Origin: a virus
DNA length: 32,283 nt
Virus record (IMG/VR): IMGVR_UViG_3300033144_001557
Span: 1 to 32,283 of that record
Strand: one strand, 5' to 3'
Shown here: positions 6,899 to 16,576 of the stretch, in pieces
Position numbering within the stretch: position 1 is the first letter of the stretch
Layout: each line of letters opens with the position of its first letter
The notes under the pieces: model-generated
Database searches by the model: none
What the model was told of the DNA's origin: nothing
Seen by the model: only the letters and a program-made list of their open reading frames with translations
Position numbers and translations under genes: made by a program

Positions 6899-8015
6899 CG
6901 TAATTTTTACAAATAATGCGAGTTCACTTCTCGCTGCATCCATCGGAACTGGTGATCTGACCGTACAGGTTGCAGCTGGTTTTGGTGTCAATTATCCAAG
7001 CCCTAGTGGGAGCCAATTCTTCTACGTGACGTTGGAAGATGACTCGGGCAACCTTGAGATTATGAAGTGTACGGCTCGTGCTACTGACTTACTGACAGTT
7101 GTCAGGGGGCAGGACGGAACGGTTGCACAGTCATTCACACTTAACGTCACACGTGTTGAGTTAAGAACCACTGCCGCCGTACTACAAGAATTTGTTCAGG
7201 TCAGCGGCGATGCGATGACCGGCAATCTTGACTTCGCCACTAACGAAATTCAGAACGCCTTCCTTACAGGCACGACAAGGATCACAGGCGGGCAGACAAT
7301 CGGTACCTCCATTCGCGGTACCTTAGACCAGACCGACAACGAGATCGTCGTCCCCGCAGCCAGTGGTGTACGTGCCACAGCAGGCGGCGCTGATCTCGTG
7401 GTTGATACTGATGACATCGCGGCTCTGCTCGATGTTGCTGGGGTAATCGACTTCGATGAAGCGACTATCGGTATAAAAATCGGTACCGCTGCCGCTAATG
7501 CTTACTTACGAATGTATGGCGGTGCTGTCAACTTTGCAAGCCTGTCCAGTGACGACACTGATCTTGTGTGGCTGAACTCCGGGCTGACCAACTTTAATTT
7601 CGACGGTTTCGACATTGGTATTCTCAATGGCGATTTAGCTTTGAACGACGGCAAGATTTTTCGACCAGAGTTCAAAGACATTGCTATGACCCGGCAGAAT
7701 GTTTCTGGGGTTGCTACGACTGCCATTGATTATGAAGACGGCAACTATGTTGTGCTTACCCTTGCTGCGAATATCTCAGCGTTCTCTATTACAAACCCGC
7801 CTAACCAAACTCCTGACGTATTTGGCACGTTACGCCTGAAAATTATTCAAGGTGGTAGCGCGTTCACTGTTGACTTCTCTGGCGCTAACGTCAAATGGCC
7901 GGGTGGAGCTGCACCAACCATCTCGATTGGTAGCGGTGACGTAGACTTTATTGACTTATGGACTGACGATGGCGGCACCACTTGGTACGGGTCGTTCGGT
8001 CAGGCTTGGTCGTAA
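6891..8015 (+). CDS. Tail fibre / appendage protein (short)
   Basis: This 374-residue protein starts eight bases inside the previous gene. The N-terminal domain (MADVIFTNNASSLLAASIGTG..., residues 1-100, including FYVTLEDDSGNLEIMKCTAR and LTVVRGQDGT) is a compact beta domain widely seen at the virion-attached end of phage fibres. It is followed by VSGDAMTGNLDF, a fibre-type joint, and then by repetitive beta-strand sequence rich in Asp, Thr, Gly and Ala (DLVVDTDDIAALLDV, NDGKIFRPEFKDI). The C-terminal 90 residues look like a beta-sandwich that also recurs as a style in the 1974-residue fibre. It likely trimerises, and could serve as an adaptor for host-range fibres. Confidence 0.7.
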   Translation: MADVIFTNNASSLLAASIGTGDLTVQVAAGFGVNYPSPSGSQFFYVTLEDDSGNLEIMKCTARATDLLTVVRGQDGTVAQSFTLNVTRVELRTTAAVLQEFVQVSGDAMTGNLDFATNEIQNAFLTGTTRITGGQTIGTSIRGTLDQTDNEIVVPAASGVRATAGGADLVVDTDDIAALLDVAGVIDFDEATIGIKIGTAAANAYLRMYGGAVNFASLSSDDTDLVWLNSGLTNFNFDGFDIGILNGDLALNDGKIFRPEFKDIAMTRQNVSGVATTAIDYEDGNYVVLTLAANISAFSITNPPNQTPDVFGTLRLKIIQGGSAFTVDFSGANVKWPGGAAPTISIGSGDVDFIDLWTDDGGTTWYGSFGQAWS

Positions 8016-8470
8016 TGTGGCCGTTTGGCGGATTACTAGCTAGAGGCGGAGTCTTCCTCACTGACAAGACGGAGGAGACTACTGGTGCGGGTATCAATCG
8101 CAACCAGAATATCAAATTCTTTGATGACGGCGGTTGGGGCGAGGCTGGCTTCGGCGGTATGCCCAGCGGTGGTACCTACTCCATATATGATGCAGAATGG
8201 TGGGCAGGACATCCTGTCACCGGCATAGGTGCTGGATTTGAGGTACGGAATTCAAACATCGTCTCTGGTGGATGGGACAATGCTTATGCGGCGGTAGGCG
8301 ACTGGGTAAATATCTCTAATAATCCGTGGTGGGGAATTACCCGCACAGGCGGTAAGGGCGGCGAAGGTGCTGGCTCGCAGAACATCGTCGCGGATTTTGA
8401 GATACGCGCCTCTGGCGGAGGCCCGGTGCTGGCTTCCTGTCAGGTAGACTTAACGACAACGCATACATAG
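8015..8470 (+). CDS. Trp/Gly-rich tail-region protein
   Basis: This 151-residue protein starts at ATG 8015, sharing one base with the previous stop (TAATG). An upstream in-frame start at 7982 would only add the shadow of the previous gene. It has nine tryptophans, mostly in Gly-rich contexts (DDGGWGEAGFGG, DAEWWAGHP, SGGWDNAYAAVGDW, NNPWWG), and an aliphatic strand near the end (NIVADFEIRASGGG). No signal peptide or membrane segment is visible. The composition suggests an exposed all-beta protein, perhaps a fibre-tip or decoration component that reads a surface polymer. I do not recognise the family. Confidence 0.62.
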   Translation: MWPFGGLLARGGVFLTDKTEETTGAGINRNQNIKFFDDGGWGEAGFGGMPSGGTYSIYDAEWWAGHPVTGIGAGFEVRNSNIVSGGWDNAYAAVGDWVNISNNPWWGITRTGGKGGEGAGSQNIVADFEIRASGGGPVLASCQVDLTTTHT

Positions 8471-8478
8471 GTGGTGAA

Positions 8479-10314
8479 ATGGCAGGCATTAAACTGGAGG
8501 CGTTTCAAGGGCTAGTCCCTCGTGCATCAAAGCGCCTGCTTGGGCCTATGAATGCCACTACCGCCCGAAACACCAAGCTACTCAATGGTGAGATACGTGG
8601 CTTTCGTCAGCCGCTTAACGATGCTAATTTAACCGGGCAGGTAAGCACTCTGCGGCGAGCTTTCCGTGTACCCGATACTCCTGATGATGCATGGATCGCA
8701 TTCACTTCACGTGAAGTAGATATTGTACGTTCACCACTCGTGAATGACGGCTTTGATCGTTACTTTTGGGCAGGTGATGGTCGCCCGAAAATGAATACCG
8801 GCGATCGTATTAAGAATGGCGACCCCGAGTTTTTCCTCGGCGTACCAACTCCTGTCGCCGCACCTAATGTTACGCCCCCAGCTGGATCAGATGCTACCCG
8901 AGCATACGTGTATACCTTCGTGTCTGCTTACGGTGAAGAAGGCCCACCGTCCCCTCCTACACTCGCTACCGGCGATGAAGGAACATGGGAACTGGACACG
9001 ATGGACACGACGGTACCTGATCAAGCGTCTCGTAATATCACACACAAGAATATCTATCGCACCATTCCCGGCAATGTATCGACTAGCTTTTTCTTTGTGG
9101 CACAGATCGACCTTAATGTGAGCGTTTATAGTGACGCTAACGCTGATGTTGATATAGTCACTAACAACCTTCTGGAGTCTACAACTTTCGTCGAACCACC
9201 AACTACGATGGAAGGTTTTGTCGTTATGCCTAATGGCTACCTCGTCGGGTGGGCTGGCAAGCGGCTACTATTCTCTGAACCGTATCGCCCGCACGCATGG
9301 CCCGCCGCGTTTGAGCTGGCAACCGAGTTCGAGATTGTCGGACTGGGAGTCTTCGGCTCTACACTCGTGATATGTACTGAGTCGCAGCCATACTACGGGC
9401 AGGGAGTTTCCCCGCTTTCATTCACAACTCAGAAGGTTGATGCTGTTGAGCCATGCTTGTCAAGACGAGGGATCGTATCAACAACTGCAGGCGTCGTGTA
9501 CCCGTCGATTAACGGTCTTGTACTAGCGAACTCCAGTGGAGTGAATGTCATAACTTCTGACATACTCACCAAGGAGGAGTGGGCGACCTACATGCCCGAG
9601 AATATTTACGCAGCTCAGCTTGGCCTCCAATACATTGCATTCAACAGTCCCAGCTTTGGGTTCATATTCGACCCTATGAATCCTATGGCACGGTTCGTTG
9701 AGATAGATGCGCTCTCCGATGTGGAGGGCATCGAGACTGATCGCTATTCCGGCAATGTCCTGATCCTGTCGAACAACATAGTCAGGGAATGGGACGCAGA
9801 AGGGCAGACTCGCATTCAGTGGCGGTGGCAGTCGAAAGTCTACCAGTTTCCGAAGCCTCTCAATTTCGGCGCAGCTCGGGTCAACTTTGAGTTAGGTGTC
9901 ACGAGTGGTGCTATTGATGTGGAAGGAATCTTCCGGCCATATAACACAGCGCTTTTCGCTGCTATCAATCTCGAACCACGCCCGCGATTGAATACGTTGA
10001 ATGGTGGCACACTCGGTGGGGTACCGGCACAGGGTGCTGGCCTTGTTGGTAGCCCTCCACAGCCGGAGACACGGCAACCTCTCGGTGCAAGTCTATTGTT
10101 CCCACTTACGTTCCTTGCGTTGCTCGTGCTGTCGGTACGCTTCGTCGTGAAGATACGGGATAAAACTATCCTCGATGCTATCGTAAATTCGGAACAAGTC
10201 ATACGCTTGCCGATGGGATTCAAGTCGGACCTCTGGCAGTTTGAGCTGATTGGCAATACAGAGGTCTACTCAGTACAGATCGCGGAGACGCCGAATGGGT
10301 TAGCGGCTATCTAA
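8479..10314 (+). CDS. Tail nozzle / tail-tube B-like protein
   Basis: This 611-residue protein fits the podovirus nozzle family (T7 gp12-like role), which builds a beta-propeller tube below the connector. It begins MAGIKLEAFQGLVPR, a usual opening for this group, followed by ARNTKLLNGEIRGFRQP. A fibronectin-like insertion, YVYTFVSAYGEEGPPSPP, lies near residues 140-160. Blade-like strands recur (MPNGYLVGWAGKRLLFSEPY near 250; GLGVFGSTLVICTESQPYYG near 290; SRRGIVSTTAGVVYPSINGL near 330). The C-terminal part is a separate beta domain ending EVYSVQIAETPNGLAAI. The ribosome site GGTGG is modest. The stop overlaps the fibre start as TAATG. Together with the 225-residue connector it should form the DNA exit channel. 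Confidence 0.8.
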   Translation: MAGIKLEAFQGLVPRASKRLLGPMNATTARNTKLLNGEIRGFRQPLNDANLTGQVSTLRRAFRVPDTPDDAWIAFTSREVDIVRSPLVNDGFDRYFWAGDGRPKMNTGDRIKNGDPEFFLGVPTPVAAPNVTPPAGSDATRAYVYTFVSAYGEEGPPSPPTLATGDEGTWELDTMDTTVPDQASRNITHKNIYRTIPGNVSTSFFFVAQIDLNVSVYSDANADVDIVTNNLLESTTFVEPPTTMEGFVVMPNGYLVGWAGKRLLFSEPYRPHAWPAAFELATEFEIVGLGVFGSTLVICTESQPYYGQGVSPLSFTTQKVDAVEPCLSRRGIVSTTAGVVYPSINGLVLANSSGVNVITSDILTKEEWATYMPENIYAAQLGLQYIAFNSPSFGFIFDPMNPMARFVEIDALSDVEGIETDRYSGNVLILSNNIVREWDAEGQTRIQWRWQSKVYQFPKPLNFGAARVNFELGVTSGAIDVEGIFRPYNTALFAAINLEPRPRLNTLNGGTLGGVPAQGAGLVGSPPQPETRQPLGASLLFPLTFLALLVLSVRFVVKIRDKTILDAIVNSEQVIRLPMGFKSDLWQFELIGNTEVYSVQIAETPNGLAAI

Positions 10315-13300
10315 TGCCTAGTCTCTCAACCCAACCAAACAGGGCATACCCGAGTATCCCTAATGTCGATGACAGTATTGAGTCGCATACGTTCGCGATA
10401 CAGGCGATCAAAGATGCGCTAACAACACACGAGCGTCGCGACAATAACTTCCTAAAAAGTTTCATTCGGTTCGAGGAGCTAGTCGATCTTGGCATTATAG
10501 ATAATAGTGGCGACTTCATACTCAACCTGCCAAACAACCCTAGTAATCCCGGTAGCACTGGCACGCTTGGTGGGCTTACCGATGTAGATATTACCAACGT
10601 CCAGAACGACGACATAATCCAGTACAACACTATTACGAGCATGTGGGAGAACAGCCAGATAGTTCTCCCCTCTCACGGACATCCATGGGGTGACATCACT
10701 GGCGTACCCTCGTTCCTGCTTAACATCTCTGGCGAGTTACTGGGCGACCTCAGTAACGTAGAGATAGAAGCATTTCCGCAGGAGTTTGAGTTCCTTGTTT
10801 ACGACGAGCCAACTGCAACGTGGATCAATCAGACTGCAACCGAGCTGGGCATAAGCGACAACATCGGCGGAGAAGCTGAAGATGGTGACATGCTGTACTA
10901 CGATCTCAATGACGGGCTGTATTACCCGACTGAGGGTGCGCTTCACTGGGATGTAGACGGCCTGTTCTTACAGCTTTCAAATGATCTAGGAATTAACTGG
11001 CTCGACGAGGGGCAGGTGACTCGTGAAATGCTCCGACTTGGAACAGAGTCGATCGCTGTCCCTATTAGCCATCAAGAACTCACGCTTCTCACCGGAGCCT
11101 CGACCACCAGCACATCATATGTCGATGTTACTGGCGCGTTTATTGACCAGTCAATTCTTGTGGATAATGACGATTACTTGCTCCTTGTAATGTGTCATGG
11201 ATGGAACGACGCCGACCATACTGCCGAGACTAACGGCATTCGTATGGTCAATGAGAATGGAACGCTGCTCAGTGGTAGTGAGCAAATATACGAGTCTCTC
11301 AGTGGATCAAGTGACACCCAAGCGCTTCAGTATTTTTATGTGAACTGGCTTAACGCTGACATCGCCACTGGTACTACGAAGTGGCAGTTGCAGCATAAGA
11401 TGGCAGTAGGATCAGGCACCGACCACACTACCAGTGGCATCTTCATGCAAGCCATTAACATCAGCCAGATTCCGAATACGCAGAAATCTCGAACCGTCGC
11501 TACAACTATAATCGACGGCGAAAATTGGGTCACGATTCCAGCTTCCGTCACGCTACCCGCTGGTGACTGGCTAATCTTCTGTAGCGCACAGCACACATCT
11601 TTCAACGGCAACGCAAATCCTTATCTTGGGCTTAACGACGGCACAATGGATATTGGTCCGTTGTGTGCAAGAGACATCCCAAACAGTACGGGAAGATTTA
11701 GTTCAGGGTTCGTCCATCACGTATCGAACACAGTAACGAAGACCTATACTGCAATCGGTCAAACAGGATCGGCAGCTGGTGATGCAGATAATATATTCAC
11801 TTCACTGGTTGCTATTCGTCTGGAGGAGTTCTCAGAGTTTCATATCTCCCGCACCGCAGGCGACACCGTACCGGCTGACGGCAATGAGTTTGATCTGGAA
11901 ACACTGTCGTTTACCGCTGGCACGACAAGCACCGACTGGATGTTCCTCGGTGCGTACCAAGTAAACCCCGTAGGGAGTGGCCCATTCAGTGTGTCTGAAG
12001 TGCAAGTGAACATTGCCGGTATGGGCGATATGCTGGCTTCAGGAGATAAAACATACACCCCCAGAAGTGAAAGCAGCGCTCCCAAGACCGGATTCATGCA
12101 GATACCCGGCACTGTACAAACGATTTCGTCAGGCCAATCTATCGTCGCAGATTTGAGGTTCACCGGGGATGTAGGATTCCCGACAGACAGCATCCCTAAC
12201 AACTCTATGCTGGTTGCGTTCCCAATGTCTGTCGGCGTATCTGGCGCAACAGCTTTCAACGTCGGACACACTGGCTTTGAGACTAGGCTCCACGGCACGG
12301 TTGTTCGGATGGACAACAACATTGCGTTTGATTGGCTCGACCCGCTTGGGTTCAATCAGGAAATGCTTATCCTGACCGCAGGGGTGGCTGGCGATACTGA
12401 GGTCGAGCTGCTCGCGGATATGGAAGCCAGCGACGGTGCCACTTCCTACACTGAGCTTTCGAGCAATGCTGCGAATATGGCGTTCACCGCTAATGCGCAG
12501 ATTGATACTGCACAATTTAATTCTCATTCGTCTTCGCTACTGCTCGATGGTGTTGGCGATTTCGGCAGTTTCCCCGACATCGCTGCATACACTCTTGGCA
12601 CTCAAGCATGGACTATAGAAGGCTTTGTCAGGTTCAACTCCCTGCCGACTGTCGGTTTTACTTCTGATCCGGGCTACACCGTTGCTGCTATTTGGGGAGC
12701 GGCAGCGGCAGACCAGATGTTTAATTTCGAGATCATCCGTGACGGTTTTGGCACACGAGTAAAACTGACAGTTCGCGGCGGTAGTTCGGAACAAGGCACG
12801 ATCTCTGGAGGTATAAATCTTAATCAGTGGTACCACTGGGCAGTCGCCCGAGATGTGGGTGGTGACGGCAATATCCGTGCGTACTTCAATGGCATTTATG
12901 AAACATCTGATTTCGGAACTGCACCTACTGATATGGGCAATTCGACGGAGCCGCTTCGACTTGGTAGTAAGGACGGCACTGACAGATACTTGGACGGTTG
13001 GATCGACGATGTTCGGTTCACGATTGGTACCGCTCGATACATTGGGACTGGTAGCCAATCTATACCGTCAACACCCTTTTCTTTGCCCGCCGCTGAACCT
13101 GCAGTTTTCATCGTCGGCAACATCGACTTTGACACACATATTCTCGGCCCACTTACGCACATACAGTCCTTAGCAACGGACATCGACGGCACGTTGAATG
13201 TTGATGGTGCTACAACCATCCAGAACACGCTGGATGTTGAAGGCCCACTCACGATAGCGCCAGTAGTAACAGCTGAACCGATCCTTAAATGGGTAGACAG

Positions 13301-16238
13301 CAACGGAGCAGCGGATAATAGAGCGTGGCGAGTCATAGTTGATGACGCTGGACTCACGTGGTCGCTACAGGCGGCTAACGACGCAGACACAATTTTCGGT
13401 GACGCAATGACTGTCACCCGAACCTTCGCCACTATTAGTAATGTCACCTTCCCTCGCCCGGTGTTCTTCACTGACGAGGCTCAGTTTTTCGACGACAACC
13501 CGCTCCAGTTTGGTACTGGGTTCGACATAAGTCTTATCTGGGATTCAACAGCAAGTGCGCTGGAGGTCGAGAGCGCATCAACCAATCAGACATGGGTATT
13601 CCGTAACGGAATGCACGTTACGTTGACCGGAGTTGGTAATAACGAGACAGTAGATTTCCACCACGACGAGACGGACTTAAACACAGTCGCCGTTAATACG
13701 GTGGACTGGAACATCACTGGTCTGACAGGCGGCATGGTGCTTGGTGCTGGGGTGAACATGACCTCAGACTTCCACCGCACTGTTACTGCCATTACTGGTG
13801 GTCTTGAAGCTAACAACTTAGAGACTGGTGCTGGCTTCGAGCGTGTTCTGACCACATCAGATATTACTACTGGCGGTGCCTCTCTCGCAGCCGCGTATAG
13901 GTTTGATACATCTATCGTTGAGGCTGATCCGGGTAACGGCGACTTCCGCATGGACAATGCGACACCGGCATCCGTCACTGAGATATTTGTCTCAAGCACG
14001 ACCGACAACGGCAACGACTTCAATACCATCCTTAGTCTGGTAAGCACTGATGATCAGATTTATATACAGCAGGACAATGACTCGACCAAGTTCATTCTGC
14101 TCAATGTCACGGCGAACGTAGACAACACTGGCTGGTGGTCGATAGCTGGCACGATCGCATCCAGCGGTACGGTCTTCGACAGCAATGCCAAGTGCCACAT
14201 CCTGATTCTGTTCGATGGTAATGCCACTTTTGGCGACGTATTTAAGGTCGGCACTCCGGTCGATGGTCAGGTCGGTGTCTGGACTGGCGACGGCACGATT
14301 GAAGGCGATCCTCAGTTTACTTTTGATGAGGCGACAGGCTTTCTACACGTTGCTTCGGCAGCTTCGCCGGGACTCGGTGCGAGTCAGACGATGGCTTATC
14401 TGCTTGAACAAGCCGATGGCGAATTGATCGGAGTGTTTGGCTACGGTGCTACTCCAGACTTTCAAATCACAAACCTGAATCATGGCGGCGATATAGTCAT
14501 CAACGGTGAGGACGCTGGCGGCGTACCGATACCGTTTGTGGTATTCGACACTGACAATAATAGAGCTAAATTTGATGTGAACATTTACATCAAAGAAACG
14601 CCAACGAAAAACTTTAGCTACTTGCAGTACGGACAATTTTGGGTACGCGATGACGCGCCAAATGTCCCGATGTACACCAACAGAAACGGTACTGATTTCC
14701 GACTGGACGCAGACGTATTCAAGGTCGGTACTCCGGTCGATAATCAGGTCGCCATATGGACGGGTGATGGCACTATAGAGGGCGATGCGAATTTCCTATA
14801 CACCCATGAGTACCTTCAAATACTCGTAGATACCAACCTAGTTAATGAGTTGGGGATGCTGTTCATTGACACTGACAGCGTTCTGAACCCCTTTGGTTGG
14901 AACATTGTTCCGGGGCAGGCTGGTATACACGATGGAACGCTCATCTTTTCAAACGACCCAACTGATGTCGTTAATAATCGTGCGATGACGATACTACCGG
15001 GAAGCAAGACCATATTTGGATACGGTGCGTCGGTAGCTGCTGATGTTTCTTTCGGATCAGAGTCAGCAGGCGCACTCGCTTACTTCCAGCCGCTTGACAC
15101 TACCGGACGCGAAGAAACGAAACTCTCTGGTGTTGGCTTTGTCGGCGGCACAGGACACGAAGGCTTGCTGTCGTTTGAAGTTTACGGCTACGGCGATTCA
15201 GGGCTGCAATTCTCTCGCCAGCTCCAGCTTGTTCTTGATGCTGATGCCACGATACACGCCGACTTTTACGGCACGATCAGACTCGGTGAGTTCTTTGAGG
15301 GGCCAGTCGAAGCTGGCAACAACGCTGCGTTTGGCTGGACGGCGGTCAACGGGCTGGAGATAACTGGTCAGGGTTCGACCAACGATCTTGTTATTTTTAA
15401 TGACCTTCACCGTGAAGTTCTCTCCATCCCTTCCAGTTCAGGCAAAGTCAGAATCCACTATCGGTTTGCGGCAAGCCGATATATGCAGATGGAGCAGAAC
15501 AATACTAATTTCCAGATGATTGGAGTCAACAATATCAATGACTTTACAATCACAGGTCTTGGTGGCGAGTTCAATGTTGACAGCGATGCCACTTTTCAAG
15601 GCGACTTAGTAGCCGTAGGCTTCCGTCCATCCGGCACTGTCGAGTGGGACAAGGGTGCTGACATCGCCAGCGCATCAGCACTGGTGCTTGGCTCAGACGG
15701 CAACTATTTCGACGTTACCGGCACGACGACCATCAACTCGATTAGTGCCAAGCCAATCGGCACGATCATCGTGTTGCAATTCGATGCAGCGTTGGTGGTG
15801 CAGGACAGTGCGGTTGCCCTGATTCTTGAAAACGATGTGACTTACGGTGCTGAACCCGGCGACACTTTAGGGCTGATCTGTTACGACGGTACGAACTGGC
15901 GCGAGATTTTCAGGACTGACCCAAGCCGTGTCCGGTCATCGTCCAACATTGCTGACATGGCGATGGTGCGCGGCAACGGTGGGGCCAAGCGCATCACAGG
16001 CACAGGCAATCTCATTGGTGACGACGATGAGATGATTATGGCTGGCACCGTCATACTCGCCAACTTCACGGATGCGCAGTTGAATGCTATTGGCAATTCA
16101 GTGAATACGAACGCTGGCAAGGCAGCAGGTGCAATGGTATTCAACAGCACTCAGGGTCACGCGGTCACGGCGCAAGGTTCGACGGCTGGTAGCGTTTGGA
16201 ACGATGGTGTTGGCACTTTAACGAACACGCCGGTTTAG
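10314..16238 (+). CDS. Giant modular tail fibre with LamG-like domain
   Basis: This 1974-residue protein is the largest tail gene and the likely receptor-binding fibre. The N-terminal 45 residues (SIPNVDDSIESHTFAIQAIKDAL) look like a helical attachment segment, followed by a Gly/Asn/Pro-rich linker. Residues about 260-650 hold three successive beta-sandwich units that end in similar strands (MQAINISQI, LVAIRLEEF, LVAFPMSV). Residues about 697-915 form a LamG/concanavalin-type fold: SLLLDGVGDFGSF, WTIEGFVRFN, QWYHWAVARD, RAYFNGIYE, GWIDDVRFTIG. Further on, a 27-residue module (DVFKVGTPVDxQVxxWTGDG) occurs twice, at 1308 and 1467. The C-terminus, from about 1900, is Asn/Thr/Gly-rich. No catalytic or autocleavage motif is evident. 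The fold names are inferred from pattern. Confidence 0.82.
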   Translation: MPSLSTQPNRAYPSIPNVDDSIESHTFAIQAIKDALTTHERRDNNFLKSFIRFEELVDLGIIDNSGDFILNLPNNPSNPGSTGTLGGLTDVDITNVQNDDIIQYNTITSMWENSQIVLPSHGHPWGDITGVPSFLLNISGELLGDLSNVEIEAFPQEFEFLVYDEPTATWINQTATELGISDNIGGEAEDGDMLYYDLNDGLYYPTEGALHWDVDGLFLQLSNDLGINWLDEGQVTREMLRLGTESIAVPISHQELTLLTGASTTSTSYVDVTGAFIDQSILVDNDDYLLLVMCHGWNDADHTAETNGIRMVNENGTLLSGSEQIYESLSGSSDTQALQYFYVNWLNADIATGTTKWQLQHKMAVGSGTDHTTSGIFMQAINISQIPNTQKSRTVATTIIDGENWVTIPASVTLPAGDWLIFCSAQHTSFNGNANPYLGLNDGTMDIGPLCARDIPNSTGRFSSGFVHHVSNTVTKTYTAIGQTGSAAGDADNIFTSLVAIRLEEFSEFHISRTAGDTVPADGNEFDLETLSFTAGTTSTDWMFLGAYQVNPVGSGPFSVSEVQVNIAGMGDMLASGDKTYTPRSESSAPKTGFMQIPGTVQTISSGQSIVADLRFTGDVGFPTDSIPNNSMLVAFPMSVGVSGATAFNVGHTGFETRLHGTVVRMDNNIAFDWLDPLGFNQEMLILTAGVAGDTEVELLADMEASDGATSYTELSSNAANMAFTANAQIDTAQFNSHSSSLLLDGVGDFGSFPDIAAYTLGTQAWTIEGFVRFNSLPTVGFTSDPGYTVAAIWGAAAADQMFNFEIIRDGFGTRVKLTVRGGSSEQGTISGGINLNQWYHWAVARDVGGDGNIRAYFNGIYETSDFGTAPTDMGNSTEPLRLGSKDGTDRYLDGWIDDVRFTIGTARYIGTGSQSIPSTPFSLPAAEPAVFIVGNIDFDTHILGPLTHIQSLATDIDGTLNVDGATTIQNTLDVEGPLTIAPVVTAEPILKWVDSNGAADNRAWRVIVDDAGLTWSLQAANDADTIFGDAMTVTRTFATISNVTFPRPVFFTDEAQFFDDNPLQFGTGFDISLIWDSTASALEVESASTNQTWVFRNGMHVTLTGVGNNETVDFHHDETDLNTVAVNTVDWNITGLTGGMVLGAGVNMTSDFHRTVTAITGGLEANNLETGAGFERVLTTSDITTGGASLAAAYRFDTSIVEADPGNGDFRMDNATPASVTEIFVSSTTDNGNDFNTILSLVSTDDQIYIQQDNDSTKFILLNVTANVDNTGWWSIAGTIASSGTVFDSNAKCHILILFDGNATFGDVFKVGTPVDGQVGVWTGDGTIEGDPQFTFDEATGFLHVASAASPGLGASQTMAYLLEQADGELIGVFGYGATPDFQITNLNHGGDIVINGEDAGGVPIPFVVFDTDNNRAKFDVNIYIKETPTKNFSYLQYGQFWVRDDAPNVPMYTNRNGTDFRLDADVFKVGTPVDNQVAIWTGDGTIEGDANFLYTHEYLQILVDTNLVNELGMLFIDTDSVLNPFGWNIVPGQAGIHDGTLIFSNDPTDVVNNRAMTILPGSKTIFGYGASVAADVSFGSESAGALAYFQPLDTTGREETKLSGVGFVGGTGHEGLLSFEVYGYGDSGLQFSRQLQLVLDADATIHADFYGTIRLGEFFEGPVEAGNNAAFGWTAVNGLEITGQGSTNDLVIFNDLHREVLSIPSSSGKVRIHYRFAASRYMQMEQNNTNFQMIGVNNINDFTITGLGGEFNVDSDATFQGDLVAVGFRPSGTVEWDKGADIASASALVLGSDGNYFDVTGTTTINSISAKPIGTIIVLQFDAALVVQDSAVALILENDVTYGAEPGDTLGLICYDGTNWREIFRTDPSRVRSSSNIADMAMVRGNGGAKRITGTGNLIGDDDEMIMAGTVILANFTDAQLNAIGNSVNTNAGKAAGAMVFNSTQGHAVTAQGSTAGSVWNDGVGTLTNTPV
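14235..14792 (+). repeat. Repeated fibre module (two copies, 14235-14315 and 14712-14792)
   Basis: Two 81-base copies begin 477 bases apart in the fibre gene. Both encode DVFKVGTPVDxQVxxWTGDGTIEGD. Many third-codon positions differ, so this is a diverged duplication of a beta module within the shaft rather than a recent copy. The intervening segment is probably one module length (159 residues). Confidence 0.7.
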
Positions 16239-16246
16239 GAAACGAC

Positions 16247-16576
16247 ATGGCTAATCCAAATCAACTCGGGATCAAATGGTGGAAGTACTGCCAAGTCTGC
16301 GAGTGGCGATCGAAAACGAAAGGCGCAGTCGGCCAGCGCGAGACTGATATGACGGTCTGCCCGAACTGTAACAACCCGAATCTCAGCGTGGAGATTGACG
16401 AGAATGTATTCGAGGAGCGACGCTACGATGTTCGCGTCCGTAACAGCAAAGGGCAGGCGATAGCCGATGAGGTCAGGCAGAATCAAGGCCGACCGCCAGC
16501 TCCACCTGACACCGAGGACAAATCAAACAACGGCCACCACTACGGCAACGGCCCGAAGCCTTTCCCTGATCCATGA
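16247..16576 (+). CDS. Zinc-ribbon-like small protein
   Basis: This 109-residue protein starts at ATG 16247 behind AGGAAA, nine bases after the fibre stop. Residues 15-41 contain CQVC and CPNC pairs (Cys 15, 18, 38, 41) separated by 19 residues, a likely four-cysteine zinc-binding loop. A basic/acidic segment, FEERRYDVRVRNSKGQAIADEV, follows, and the C-terminus is Pro/Asp/Asn-rich and disordered (PPAPPDTEDKSNNGHHYGNGP). It could bind nucleic acid or simply be a structural cap near the fibre. No known family is recognised. The stop overlaps the next start (ATGA). Confidence 0.68.
   Translation: MANPNQLGIKWWKYCQVCEWRSKTKGAVGQRETDMTVCPNCNNPNLSVEIDENVFEERRYDVRVRNSKGQAIADEVRQNQGRPPAPPDTEDKSNNGHHYGNGPKPFPDP

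Noticed and set aside
14235-14792. Recent mobile duplication in the fibre gene
   Set aside because: The two copies differ at many synonymous sites, so this is an old module duplication within the fibre rather than a mobile or recent repeat.
6891-16238. Diversity-generating retroelement target in the fibre genes
   Set aside because: No reverse transcriptase or template repeat is seen in the window, and the fibre 3' ends show no adenine-biased variable repeat pair.
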